Origin: Triadica sebifera | Taxonomy: Eukaryota > Streptophyta > Magnoliopsida > Malpighiales > Euphorbiaceae | Length of the DNA: 64,000 bases | Assembly: GCA_023653625.1 (NCBI GenBank) | Contig: CM042898.1 | Span: 18,895,501 to 18,959,500, forward strand | Reading direction: 5' to 3' | Shown: piece after piece, positions 11,521 to 23,046 of the stretch | Layout of the letters: every line of letters begins with the position of its first letter | Numbering within the stretch: the first letter of the stretch is position 1 | The notes under the pieces: generated by a model | Database searches by the model: none | Seen by the model: the letters and a program-made list of their open reading frames with translations, nothing else | What the model was told of the DNA's origin: nothing | Program-made: the position numbers and the translations under genes

Positions 11521-11830
11521 AGTTATATAAACGGCGACAGTTGCGGAGAGAGAAGCGCTAGAGTTTGCGAGAGCTTAATAATAACTTGATTATAGTCATT
11601 AAATCAAGCCTTCTTTTACTTTAATATGCAATTTCCTTGGGAATCCAGAGGTTGCATTAGACTCCAATTTCATGTGAGAAATTTTGAACTCATTTAGGGT
11701 TGGGGTTGGGGTTGGGGTTGGGGTTGGGGTTTGGAATTTGGGGTTAGAGAAAGTAGCGATGATCTAGAGAGAGAAACTTCAGATAGAGGAGAAGAAGGTA
11801 GAAGGAAAAAAATAGCAAAATAGGGTTAGA
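11521..11830 (-). promoter_or_regulatory. 5' leader and proximal promoter of the R3H-SUZ gene
   Basis: Upstream of the ATG, in gene sense, lies a pyrimidine-rich tract (about 11755-11820) typical of plant transcription start regions, followed by a C-rich CCCCAA array and a telo-box-like AACCCTAAA at the end of the array. Telo-boxes are known in promoters of growth and translation-related plant genes. The start site was not determined, so the array may be in the 5' UTR or in the core promoter. Confidence 0.5.
11694..11732 (+). repeat. Telomere-like (GGGGTT)n array with G-quadruplex potential
   Basis: TTTAGGGTT is followed by five GGGGTT units, giving six G-runs of 3-4 separated by TT. This is the unit of ciliate-type telomeres and differs by one base class from the plant TTTAGGG repeat. 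A further GGGGTT lies at about 11740. On the gene's coding strand it is the C-rich strand. Confidence 0.95.
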
Positions 11831-12181
11831 TGATGCCGTGTGAGTATATCGTAATATTCTTTTGCACGTGGCGTTTCAGTCATACAAGTATGATAAAAAT
11901 TCTAGTACGTACCTTTCCTTCCGCGTGCGACCTCAATCGGGTTTTCCATTTTTGACTCAATATCTGATAAATTTCATTTATCTCCCACCGACTTATCATT
12001 TATGTACGATAATATCCTTAATTTTTTGTTTATAATATAAAAATAATTTAAATTTTATTTATAAAACGTAAAAGTCCTTCTAATCTATTATGATAGATTT
12101 TATAAGTTAAAATACTGATTAAATGTCATTATAATAATTTTTTCTTAATAATAATAATAAAATAAGATAAAGTTTGTGTTT
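11831..12181. other. AT-rich spacer between the R3H-SUZ gene and the hAT element
   Basis: No reading frame or known motif is supported. It includes a GC-richer patch near 11860-11950 and then low-complexity AT DNA. Confidence 0.4.
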
Positions 12182-12189
12182 GTAATGAA

Positions 12190-15100
12190 TAGGCATGGCC
12201 ACGGGTCGAGCCGATCTCATCCGGACCAGACTAGACCAGTTTCGAGTCCAATGCGGCTGTAAAATGGTGCGGTCCCAGTCCTTTTCCCATAAATCGAGAA
12301 CCAATGGTTTCTGTTCAAACGATAATATTACCGTTTTTTGCTTTTTTTAATGTAGATTAGATATAATGAAAAATATAAATACCCCTTATAATAAAAAAAA
12401 TAACAACTATATTTTAGGGGTATTATTTTAAATAAATACTAAATTCATTTTAATATCATTCATTTCATATTTTCCTCCACAATCTCATTCTCAATTTCTT
12501 TATTATTAAATCTCAATTTTATGTACATATATTTCTAATTTCTCTCTAATTACACTTTCAATTATTTTTCTCTCTAATTTCTTTCTAATTATACTTCTAT
12601 ATAATCCCAATTTTTTCTTTAATTTTTAATTCTCTCTAATTCTCAATTTTTTTTAATCCTGCAATTCTTTTTTATTATCTTTTTCTACACTTTTTTTTAA
12701 TATTCTCCAATTTTTTTCACAAAATTTAATCATAAATAATGGCAAACTATAGTGAAATAGGCAAATTTTTTGATGAAAATGTTGTTGATTTGAAAAATTT
12801 TATTGAAAATTTGGATGAAGATTGGGAGCTAGAAATTATAATTGAAGAAAACCAAAAAAAATATGGGTGATGAACAACCAGATCTGAGTCTGACGGCATC
12901 ATCTGAAGCAAAATTCGAACATCCGATATTTTGCAAATTCATTTTAAAAAATTTCAAAAAAATGATGGATCATTTGATGTTGTGTGTAATTATTGTGCAC
13001 AAACATACAAATTTAAAGTTGAAAGTGGTTATAACACATTTCGAAAATACTTGCAAAACAAATATATTGCTTAATTTAGAATAGATAAAAGGCAAAGTTA
13101 AATTTCTGGATACGCAATATATTCTTCTTATTTTCAATTATTTCAATATAATGATGAAAAAATAAAAAAGAATTATCAAAAATAATAAGTATGGAACATT
13201 TATCTTTTAGTTTTTGTGGAAAAATATATTTTGTTAATTATTGTCAAAATACATTAAAGTCATCTACTAAATGTGTACCTAGAAATACCATTAAACGTGA
13301 TTTATATAATTTATATAAAAAAAATTGCTCAAAATATTTTCTTCTTTGAATGAACGTGTTTATATTTGCTGTGATATTTGGAGTAATCATTAGCAAATGC
13401 ATTCATACATGGGTGTTACATGTCATTGGATTGATGATAAATAACAATTACAAAAAAGATTAATTACATTTAGAGTATTTGAAGATTGACATACTGCCAG
13501 TAATATTTTTAAAATGATAAAAAATATTTTGAAATAATATGGCTTAATTCATAAAAAATTTTCAATTGTTTTTTATAATGTGACGGCAAATATCAAATCA
13601 ATTCAACACCTTCAAGCATTATGTCAACCTAATATTGGAAGTAAATTTTTTTATGTTAGATGTGGATGTCATATGTTAAATTTATGTGTTCAACATATTT
13701 TAAAATCTTTGAATGGTATAATTGTTCCAATTAAATTATTAATTTTATTTTTATGATCACATCTACAAATAATAAAATTATGAGCTTGATTTTGTCATGA
13801 AAATAGTAAAAACCCTAAAAGATTTCAAAAATATGTTACTACTCATTGGAATTCAACATATGAATTACTTAATGAGTCATATAAATATAGAGAATTATCG
13901 TGCACATTTATTTCTAATAATATGCCACAAATTAATTTATATCAATAATATTGGGATATTTGTCAATAACTTTTAGATATTTTAAAAAATTTTAATGAGG
14001 CAACATATATTTTAAGTGATGTTTATTATCCAACATGATATTTATTATTGTGTGAATGTATTAATATTGTTAATACATTTCAATATTATATTAATAATTT
14101 TATTTTACATGATTCTATTTATATGATGAAAAATAAATAGTTGAATTATTTTAAATATATTCTTTTGATTAATTTTGTATATTGTGTTTTTGATCCTAGA
14201 TATAAAGTAGAAGACTTATTTGATTATTTGAATTTTTATTATTCATTGTTAGATTTAGGTGACGATATTAGTATTGAAATTATAATTAATGATGTAAAAA
14301 AATTAACTTGTAATTTATTTATGAAATTTAGTTTGATTTATAATATTTCTATTACTACTAGTAGTGGCACTGTTAGTCAAAGTTCGGGTGAATCGATAAA
14401 AATTGGAGATGATGATTGTTTAATGATGCAAAAACATTAAAAAAAAACTAAGATCATCTTCTGGTTCATCTGAACTTGACATTTATCTAACAACTACATT
14501 TGAGTTTGGTGACAGTAAGACAGGTAAAGTTTTTTCAATTCTTGATTGATGAAATTGATATCAAAATACTTATCTGGTACTATCCCAAATTGCAAAACAA
14601 AATTTTGTAAGTTCAATCTTAACTGTTGCAGTTGAACAAGTTTTTAGTGCAGAATGTAATATTTTGGATGAGACGTGATCTACCTTAACTCCCGAATCCC
14701 TAGAAACTCAAAATTGTGTACCAAAATGGCATTAAGACAACAAAAAATAGAGAAAGATTAATTTAATGACTAATATGACTTCACCATCGAAGGAATGGCT
14801 AGCACATCGGGCACCGACGGTTCCGAATAAAAGAAGGTAAAATGGATCAACAATTAAAATTTAAAAGGTAAGTAAACTATGTGAGTTTTGATTCCTCTAA
14901 ACACTAAGAGAATATGTAGACAACTTAATTAATGATAAAAAAAAATTAAGTTCAGTCCTAATTATTAAATATTATATTAAACTTTTATAATTAATTTTTT
15001 TGAATAAAAAGATTAAATTAATTAAGTTTTTAGCATAGTTATAATTTTTATAATTTATTAAATAAATATAATCATTTCTAAATTTTAACTTATAATTTCT

Positions 15101-15386
15101 CTAAATCAAATTTTTTTATTATAACAATCTAAGTTATTATACAAAATTACAAATTAATATTCAATAAGTTATTTTTTTCTCAAAGTTTTCATTTTTTTAT
15201 AACATATTAGTAGTACAAATTTATAATTTTAATTGTATTTATTTATTATGTTGTTAATTAAAAAAACAGAACTAGCCGGTTTCAAACCGATCCCTCTCCA
15301 GTTCTGGTCCGATCCCTATTTTTTGGGACTGTGGAACCGACGATTCTAAATCGAAACCAATTGATTTGGAACCGTGGCTGGGCCAA
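12190..15386 (+). mobile_element. hAT-superfamily DNA transposon (inactive)
   Basis: The termini are imperfect inverted repeats: TAGGCATGGCCACGGGTC at the left (12190-12207) matches the reverse complement of the right end (about 15369-15386) at 13 of 18 positions. The 8-bp flanks are GTAATGAA (12182-12189) and GTTATGAA (15387-15394), a hAT-type target duplication with one change. The inside carries a plus-strand BED-finger plus hAT transposase remnant. Subterminal regions share CCGG/GGTTC-rich blocks (12200-12310 and 15270-15380). At 3,197 bp it fits an autonomous hAT element that has decayed. Confidence 0.85.
12739..14760 (+). pseudogene. hAT transposase, RICESLEEPER-like, heavily decayed
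   Basis: A likely start at 12739 leads to an acidic N-terminus, then a BED-type zinc finger (about 12960-13080) with VCNYC and a later FRKYLQNKY, where the family usually has His. Further pieces include VFDPRYKVEDLFDYLNFYYSLLD (about 14180-14250), matching the region before the dimerisation domain of plant hAT transposases. A C-terminal YLTTTFEFGDSKTG-like stretch follows at about 14480-14525, with a broken hAT dimerisation segment at about 14600-14750. Many stops and frameshifts lie between the pieces. In active elements this protein binds the ends and cuts and re-inserts the element; this copy cannot. Confidence 0.75.
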
Positions 15387-15546
15387 GTTATGAATAATGG
15401 AATTGGTTGCAAGTAAAAAGGAATTTTGATATGAGAAACAATTTGTTTTGTTTCCTACTCTCCAATTCTTACAACAATTTTTTTTTTAAATTACAAAAAT
15501 TATTTTTTGTTAATCCTCTCCAAACTCCAACACATCTATCTATCTA

Positions 15547-15837
15547 TACATTAAAAGTAGAGTTGGTTGGCACTATAGTAAGTACAATGTTATGCCTATC
15601 TTGCCCTTAAAGCAGGTCACATAAGCGGAACGAAGTCGTTTATGAATGATAGTAGTTCGGGGATGTTGCCCTTCTGCAATATTAAAAAAATGACATTAGT
15701 TGTTAGCACATTATAGCATTTTATTTACCATTTTATCCTCATTGTCAATAACAATCTATGATATTCAATATACATTAAAAACAAAGTTGGTTAGCACTAT
15801 AATAAGTACAATGTTATGTCAATCTTGCCCTTAAAGC
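15547..15837 (+). repeat. Left part of a tandem duplication (units A-B-A') in the Helitron-like element
   Basis: Unit A (15547-15612, starting at the ACATTAAAAG block and ending at CCCTTAAAGC) recurs as A' at about 15770-15837. Between them is unit B (15613-15769), whose second copy is found 43 kb away at 58944-59105. The original order was A-B-A'-B' with a period of about 225 bp. Gypsy 1 inserted exactly at the A'/B' junction, so the first copy shows the empty site (TTAAAGCAGG at about 15606-15615). Confidence 0.85.
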
Positions 15838-17776
15838 TTGTCTTACTTATATATTAGGAATAATCTTCTATATATTAATAGGATGCCACAAGATTTACTA
15901 AATACACTTGTTCGAATTAAAATTTTTTCATTTTAAATAACTTAATCCATTTATTTATATTGATTTAGGCAAGTTGTTCTAATTAACAATATATATATAT
16001 ATATGACACTAGATTATATTACATAATTGTTTATATATACAATATTAACATATGAAACATGTCTATCACAATCCATACGCATGGTCAAATTAAAAAAAAT
16101 GATAAGTAACCAACCCTCTAACTAAGTCTTTTGTGCCTCCATTGATATGGATTTTGATTTCTTTTTAACCAACTTTACTATTTAATATTTACAGCTCCAA
16201 TTCCTGCGTGAGTTAGCTTAGTGATACATATAAGTATTAAAGTCTTCCCTAGGCAGTCACACAAATGCATGTCTCAAATAAAATCATGGCACATTAGATT
16301 TTATTACATATTTTTCATATAAAATAAATAAATACATAACATAAAAGAATAAATGTAATAACCATATTCAATAATTAAATTTGCACAACCTCATATAAAT
16401 ATTTCATATTTTGTTACTTACATCAATTAATAAATTTTTATATTTCATTATATGGTTTATTAGCCCAAAATCTCATTCCCGGACTATCCAGATACAGGAT
16501 GTGAAATAGGGGCGCTCACGGAGTTTAAGCCACCATATTCTCTAAAATCTCAAGTCAAATGCGCTTACGAAACTTTAGTCACATTGACCTAGTATAATCA
16601 TGTTATTTGTGTGTAATTAGGATAAGGGGCGCTCTCAGAACTATAATCACCATGTCCTTGAATCATTTCCCCTTAATGGTATATCATCTATCCTATGTTA
16701 GTCCTCAGGTAGAGAAATGAGCAATTAAAACTATTAATTAATTATTTTTATCATGTCATTACTTGCCATAATCAACTCTCATTTCGTATCAACATAATTA
16801 CAAGTTTACAATTTATTTCAAACTCATGTAATAACATGATATTCTATCAAATATTACCATAGCAATAAATTCATAATTAATAACATTTTTATAATTTAAA
16901 ATAATATAATAATGTATTATTTTATTATGATGATACATAATTTATGTTATGCATACATAAACATGCATCAAGGCAAACCATAATGCATATATATACAAAT
17001 CTTGATAGTTTTTTTTTCTTTTCCAAATCTAGACTCAAGGCTTATTCACTTTTATTATTCTTCCTCTTGTTGAGATCCTAATTCGAAAATATAAATCATT
17101 AACACATTGATAAAATACTTTTTAATATAGTTTCAATAAATAACTACAATTTCTTTTAAACTGGAACAGGACCTCTTAGGACTATTGGATTTATAACTTT
17201 TTTTACACTTATCTAATTTATATGATTTTTATTTCTAATTAAATTTAACATGTAATACTATAGCATACTAAAATTTCAGAATTTTTTAACAATTACACAA
17301 TTTGTAGTAGAATTTTAAATGTTTATATATTTTTTGCCCTTAGACAGTTTTGGGATACTATCTTTAAAAATTTATATCTTTCATTGTATATATTCAATTA
17401 TTATGAAACTTTTTAGAAAGTTATATAAGTTAATTTAAAACATTCTGCATGTTTAACTCATTTCCATATTCTTCCTCTAAGGTTTTCAAATACTAGAGGA
17501 TCTATAACTGGTTCAGAATAGAATGACAAACCTGACCAGTTCATTTGTTAAGGTCATAATTCATAAAAATAAACAAAATTTTAAAGTAAGACTTTCACAG
17601 GAACTTAGATAAGATATAGAAATAAAATTGTTATATTTTAAACTTTGGCTAATTCAATCTAAAAATATGTCAAATATGAGGATGAAATTACCGAAGCTGC
17701 ACAGATATGTGAAAGCAGCTCAATCAAGAAACAACCATAGTTCATTTCACTCTAACTCAATCTACACAAAAGATAT
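15838..17776 (-). repeat. Gypsy 1 left LTR, part 1
   Basis: It aligns with 45367-45678 plus 56427 onward, for example the TAGGATGCCACAAGATTTAC block near 15880 and 45410 and the TAACCAACCCTCTAACTA block at about 16108. It continues after the copia insertion at 26558-27137. The junction is the copia target duplication GATAT (17772-17776 and 26558-26562). No gene is present. Confidence 0.85.
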
Positions 17777-18041
17777 TGTTGCCCATATATTGAACTAAGA
17801 AGGGGGGTTGAATTGGATATTAAAAATTTAATTTTATGTGTGGAAAGAAAAGTTAAGTTTAGTAGGGATAGAAAAAATATGACACAAGGATTTTTATAGA
17901 GGTTCGGGTGTTAACAAACCCTACTCCTCTCCCCAATCTCAATTGGAAGTTTCACTAACACACTAAGTGTTACAATGGAGTTTTACAAGCTCACTCCCAA
18001 CTATGGTGTTTCTAACAATGGATCACACCTAATCCAGAAAT

Positions 18042-18180
18042 CCCTTGTGTTTTGATGGCTCATACAATAACCAATTCCTTGTGTTTTAAAGGCTCACACA
18101 AATAACCTTTACCTTATATTTTAAAGGCTCATACAAATAACATTTCTTTGTGTTTTAGAGAGTCACACAAATAACCCTTA
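18042..18180. repeat. 35-bp tandem repeats in the copia LTR
   Basis: Four imperfect units of about 35 bp, each holding a CTTGTGTTTT or CTTATATTTT block followed by GGCTCA(C/T)ACAAATAACC, start near 18045, 18078, 18112 and 18146. They are missing from the truncated 5' LTR, so they lie within the deleted part. Confidence 0.75.
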
Positions 18181-18499
18181 CAAGTGTTCTACTCTTAACC
18201 CTGAAAAACCCAAAACTCACTTGAGTAGATGATTACAGAAAGAAACACTTACAAATATATATTGCTCAACGAATGATGAGCAAAAAGATTTTCATAGAGA
18301 ATAAATGTTTGTTTTGAAAATATCAAATGCACAAATGGCTTACAACAAGATTTTAATTCAAAATATTAGCTATTCTCTTGTTCTCATTTACTTCTGAATG
18401 CATAAATGACTTGTATTTATACTTCCATAGCAAATTATAGTTGTTAGAATGCATTTAATATGGAACTAGCCGTTGCACCAACCCTTATTGTCACGTCTG

Positions 18500-18830
18500 A
18501 CATGTTTCTCTTTCATCTTTCACGGTCATGAATATGTGTGTCACGGTCGTGACTATTCTTCCAAGTCGTGACTTGAGTGGTGACCTTGGCTGTGAAGCAT
18601 TCTGGAAGATTTTTCATCATGGGCGTGACATCCTTCCAAGCCATGGTCCAAGTGGTGACTCTGGTCGTTAAACTCTCTGGAAGAATTTGTCATGTGTTCT
18701 CACGGGCGTGACTGAAATATTCATTCATGATTGCTATCATTCTTCATGGCCGTGAACTTTAAATGTTGGATTGTTGGCGCTAAGCTGCATCACGGGCGTG
18801 ACATATAAGGTCACGGGCGTGAACATGCTA
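18500..18830. repeat. TTCACGGGCGTGAA palindrome cluster in the copia LTR
   Basis: About ten copies of a palindrome built from TCACG and CGTGA half-sites two bases apart, including CACGGTCGTGAC near 18542, CACGGGCGTGAC near 18701, ATCACGGGCGTGACA near 18790 and GTCACGGGCGTGAAC near 18811. The same block appears in the 5' LTR remnant at 26055-26390. Palindrome-rich LTR regulatory areas are known from maize Sireviruses. Confidence 0.85.
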
Positions 18831-18993
18831 TTTCTTTAATTTTATCTTTTTAAGATTAATCTTCCATTCTCCATTCTTGCTATCATACTCTATACCCTAT
18901 TCAATAGACTTAAAAAAACAAGTATGTTAAATACATTATTGCTATTTTATTTGTTAGCATCAAAATAACGAAAATACCCCTCAAGGTTCAACA

Positions 18994-19007
18994 ATCTCCC
19001 CCTTTTT
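18994..19007 (-). promoter_or_regulatory. Copia polypurine tract
   Basis: In element sense the sequence AAAAAGGGGGAGA lies directly before the 3' LTR, as required for plus-strand DNA priming in copia elements. Confidence 0.85.
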
Positions 19008-19547
19008 GATGGTGACAAATAATCTAACAATATGTGCTTTTGAGAAGTCTTCCCCTCAAAAGATGCTTAGGATAAATAATACTGAAGTGCAAGAATTGTA
19101 AAGAATGATGAAGTGTAGCATCAAAATATGCTTCCTAGTTTTAAGTATATGTAAGTTATATGCAAAGTATATCCAATGTATACCAAAATTTTCCTTAAAG
19201 CAAGTTAAGTTTATTTAAGGTATATTCAGAGTATATCAAGTGCATATTCATTCATGTAACTTGCATCAAGGTATATGCAAAGTATACTTAAGATATATTT
19301 AAGGTGTATAAAGCTCATTTGCATACTTGCATATTCATTTTGATTCAAAATAAGTCTTTAAACAATATATTGCTAGGTTTTCCCCCTTTTGTCATCAACA
19401 AAAAGAATAACAAAAAGATAAACATAATAGAAAATAAAAGCAAATATATTAATATAGAAAGAAAGTACAAAAGAGATTGAAATTCTGAAAGGAAATTTGA
19501 AATTCCTACAACAAGCATGCTAGAAAATAACATATCTAACACAAAAT
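19008..19547 (-). other. Spacer between the extra ORF and the 3' LTR, with a second polypurine tract
   Basis: No gene. A second tract, ACAAAAGGGGGAAAA in element sense, lies at about 19378-19392; multiple polypurine tracts are typical of Sireviruses. At 19135-19320 a short motif around GTATATGCAAAGTATA recurs in degenerate form. The 65-codon frame at 19345-19542 simply reads across the tract and is not supported as a gene. Confidence 0.6.
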
Positions 19548-20711
19548 CTAGCCGGACATCCTATCTCTAAGGCGAGCTACTTTCGCCTCGAGGCTCTCCA
19601 TGCGAGACTCCATGGAATCCTTAAGGTTCTCTAACCTCTCATCCATCGAAGCCTACAATTTCTCAAACCGTGGTGCTAAGAGGTCAACCACTTGCTGAGC
19701 CAAGTTTGGTGTAGAGGCAGAGGATTGTCCCATTTCCTGCTCAACCTCTGGAGGTGCCACTTCAACTCGAACTTTCTTTCTCTACTGGATTCCTTAGAGG
19801 CCATTTTTGAAGTCATCCGAGTCATTGTCATCCCAAATGATTTCACCAGCAGTGTTGGTGAAGCGGTAGTAGATGTTGTTCTCAAATACTATACAAACAA
19901 CCGTTCCCATTTTGATGAAGGACTCAACGTCTAGTCGATCTTGAGGATGCCCTGGTATGAGGTTGAAGTGATGTTCATCTAGCTTCAAGTATCTAAGCTT
20001 CAAGATAATATGAGTCACGTACCCACCAATTAGAATGTCTCCAGAGGGCTTGGTGGCAATTGACAAAAGATGGTTTGCAAACCATCGAGATAAAGCCACT
20101 GTGAGGCCTCTTCAGGCCATCTCCAGGAGAAAGAGCTCTGACTTCCTGATTGTGCCATTGCTGTCTCCTCTGGTGAAAATGCTATAGGTGAGAAACCTAT
20201 GCAAATATTTGTGCACTGGGGATCGAAGGTGGGTGCTCTTCATTTTTTTGATGTCCCAGCTGCAGTCAAGCCCGAAGTGAGTCCATGCCTGAGTAACATA
20301 GAACTCCACTTCACTGCCATTCAAGATGCCATCAGAGGGAAGGTTTAATAAGTCTCCAAACTCTATGGCAGAGAGGGTGTTCGGATGCTTGCAGAGATTG
20401 AATTTCACCGTCCCGGTAAAAGATACTTGCAAAGTGCTCATAAACTCTAAGGATGGCTCCCTCAGAGTTGGTTAATGGATATTAATGAATTCCTTCTGAT
20501 GACAAGCCTGGAGTTGTTCCACCATACTTGTCTCAAGGCCAAGTGAACAAATGGTTTGCCACTCAAATGATCTAAAGGAAAGGAGTGGCCTTTTCTTGAG
20601 CACTGAGTATCTAGGATGACAATGCTCCGGAATGATGTTTAGAAGGTAATCTGTGTACCTTCTTGGAGCATGAGACTTCTTCCTTGTACCCTTGAAAGAA
20701 CCGGTTTCCAT
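19548..20711 (-). pseudogene. Extra ORF downstream of copia pol (Athila ORF1 / plant-transposon-domain like)
   Basis: A 387-codon reading starts at METGSFKGTRKK (20711) and ends at a TAG at 19548-19550. It stays in a single frame but has five internal stops: TAA 20472, TGA 20112, TAA 19794, TAG 19782 and TAG 19653. Residues of about 85-280 resemble the plant transposon protein domain found in Athila-type and Sirevirus ORFs (RSPVHKYLHRFLTYSIFTRG, then ILIGGYVTHIILKLRYLKLD). The C-terminus has a heptad-like coiled coil with repeated MESxxESLEA-type spacing. The position after pol is that of Sirevirus env-like ORFs. Function is unknown, and I see no signal peptide or obvious membrane segment. 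The copy is non-functional. Confidence 0.65.
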
Positions 20712-21555
20712 TTTGATTGAAAAATAAACTTTTGAAGAGTGAGAAATTGATAGAAATTTTGAGTAAACCCTGAGGTGATATGATTTTTGATGATGGAAGT
20801 GGTTTTTGAAGATATTTATAGATGCAATGCGTGGCTAGGGCCGGAATCTTCAAAATGGTATTTAATGGTAATAAATGAGAGAAATTGAAAGAAGTTAGAG
20901 AGTTGGAATGAGAGAAATAACGACAGAAAAGTTATATAGTCGACATCTTCACGGGCGTGAAAAACTAAATTACGAGAGTGAAGTGTCGTGTTCACGGTTT
21001 GCTGAAGAGACGCTTTACCCTTGAAGAGAGGCATGAAATTGTTCACGGTCGTGAAATTTAAAGGTCACAGGCGTGAATGATGAACTATCACGGTGGTGAC
21101 AAATGAGTCATGGGCGTGAAGTATTAAACTTCACTACTTGTGATCATGAAACAAAGCGTGACACAAAGCGTGAATGCTTTTGTAAGTTTTTGGTGGAAAT
21201 GTTCACGGTCGTGAAAAAGTATCACGGGCGTGAACAAAGCGTTTCACGGGGGTGAATGAAAAAGGTTGTAGTCGTGAAACATAGTATTCACTGCCTTAAG
21301 CCGTGAAGCATGTCATGAAGCAAGTCGTGAAAGCTACAGGTTCTTTCGGCGATTTAGTTCATGATCGTGAATATATGTCATGGGCGTGAATAACATAAAA
21401 TTCTCATTAAATAAAATTAAGTCTAAAACAAGACTAAAGCATTTCTAAGGAGCTTCTATCCCCTATAACATATATTTCCATCAATTTAGCTACCTTTATT
21501 TCTAGTAAAATGAGACAAAAACAAGATTATCAATTAAGGTTTGACAATTTGGCAA
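20712..21555 (-). repeat. Palindrome-rich spacer between pol and the extra ORF
   Basis: An 844-bp non-coding spacer. Positions 20940-21400 contain at least ten copies of the TTCACGGGCGTGAA-type palindrome, for example near 20949, 21039, 21201, 21220, 21241 and 21377, mixed with half-sites. It is the same motif as in the LTR although this spacer is not part of the LTR. Confidence 0.8.
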
Positions 21556-23046
21556 TCACAAAGTTAATCCATCAATCATACCAAGCTCTCTTCTTATGAA
21601 ATTAAATCTTTCCTCATTTAGAGACTTAGTGAAGATATCTGCCAATTGATTGTCTGTGCTTATAAATTCCAACACAACATCTCTATATTGAACACGATCT
21701 CTAATAAAATGGTGTCTAAGGTCAATATGCTTACTTCTAGAATGTTGAATGGGATTCTTAGATAGATTTATAGCATTTGTATTGTCACATTTAATAGGTA
21801 TATGGTTCATACTATGACCATAATCTTTAAGTTGTTGTTTCATCCAAAGGATTTGTGTACAACAACATCTTGCTGCTACATACTCCGCTTCAGCGATAGA
21901 AAGAGCCACTGAAACTTGTTTCTTGCTAAACCAAGAAACGAAGCACTTTCCAATAAAGTGACAAGTACCTGAAGTACTTTTTCTATCTAAAAGACTACCA
22001 GCATAATCAGCATCTGAATATCCTATAATGTAAAAGGATGAATTTCTAGGATACCACAGACCTAGATGCAATGAGCCATGTAAATATTTTAGAATTCTTT
22101 TTACTGCATTTAAATGAGACTCTTTTGGACACGATTGAAAGCGTGCACATAAGCATACACTATACATTATATCGGGTCTAAAAGCAGTAAGATATAAAAG
22201 TGATATGATCATACCTCTATAGAGCTTTTCATTAATGCTCTTACCCTTTTCATCCTTGTCCAATTTTGTTGATGTGCTCATTGGAGTCTTGGCATTCTTG
22301 CATCTTTCCATTCCAAATTTCTTAAGTAAGTTTTTGGCATATTTGGATTGGTTGATGAATATGCCCTCATTGCCTTATTTTATTTGTAGACCAAGGAAAT
22401 ATTTAAGCTCACCCATTATGCTCATTTCGAATTCCCTAGTCATACACTTAGCAAATTCTTGACAAAGCAATTCATTAGTAGACCCAAATATGATATCATC
22501 AACATAAATTTGAACCATTAGAATATCATGCTTATGTTTTTTAGTGAATAATGCAGTGTCAACATTCCCCTTTGTAAAGTTATTTTTTAAAAGAAAAGAA
22601 CTTAGTCTTTCATACCAAGCTCTTGGGGCTTGTTTCAAACCATATAAAGCTTTTAAAAGTTTAAAAGCATGATTAGGTAAGTTATAGCTTTCAAAACCTG
22701 GTGGTTGTTCTACATAAACTTCTTCTTCTATATAACCATTTAAAAAGGCACGTTTTACATCCATTTGAAAGAGTTTGAAATTCATATGGCATGCATATGT
22801 TAAAAGTATTCTTATGGCTTCTAATCTAGCTACATGAGCATAGGTCTCATCATAATCTATTCCTTCTTTCTGATTATACCCTTTTGCAACCAATCTAGCC
22901 TTATTCCTAGTTATTGAACCTTGTTCATCTAGTTTATTTCTAAACACCCATTTGGTACCTATAATTTGATGATCATTGGGTCTAGGTACTAAGGTCCATA
23001 CCTTACTTCTCTCAAATTGGTTGAGTTCCTCTTGCATTGCAATCAC
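21556..23046 (-). pseudogene. Copia reverse transcriptase and RNase H
   Basis: The RT part (23046-22375) opens with a FERSKVWTLVPRP-type start and has WVFRNKLDEQG, KARLVAKGYNQKEGIDY, MDVKRAFLNGYIEEEVYVEQPPGF, ALYGLKQAPRAWY and the catalytic YVDD (in QIYVDDIIFGS), all intact. A TAA stop at 22375-22377 interrupts it. In the same frame RNase H follows (22311-21556) with SDADYAGSLLDRKSTSG, SIAEAEYVAA, KHIDLRHHFIRD and DIFTKSL, ending at a natural stop. These would copy the element RNA and degrade the template. A frameshift near 23045 separates this from integrase. Only one stop breaks RT-RH, so this part has decayed little. Confidence 0.9.

Larger units (their letters stand above)
17777..18993 (-). 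repeat. Copia 3' LTR (complete)
   Basis: A 1,217-bp LTR, TG...CA ended. It contains four 35-bp tandem units with CTTGTGTTTTAAAGGCTCA-like cores (about 18042-18180) and a cluster of TTCACGGGCGTGAA palindromes (18500-18830). Its 18510-18993 part matches the 5' LTR remnant at 26045-26557, including the shared ends. Confidence 0.9.

Noticed and set aside
18480..21400. TTCACGGGCGTGAA clusters considered as a CRISPR-like array
   Set aside because: Copies are palindromic, irregularly spaced and variable, in a plant LTR element; no repeat-spacer regularity.
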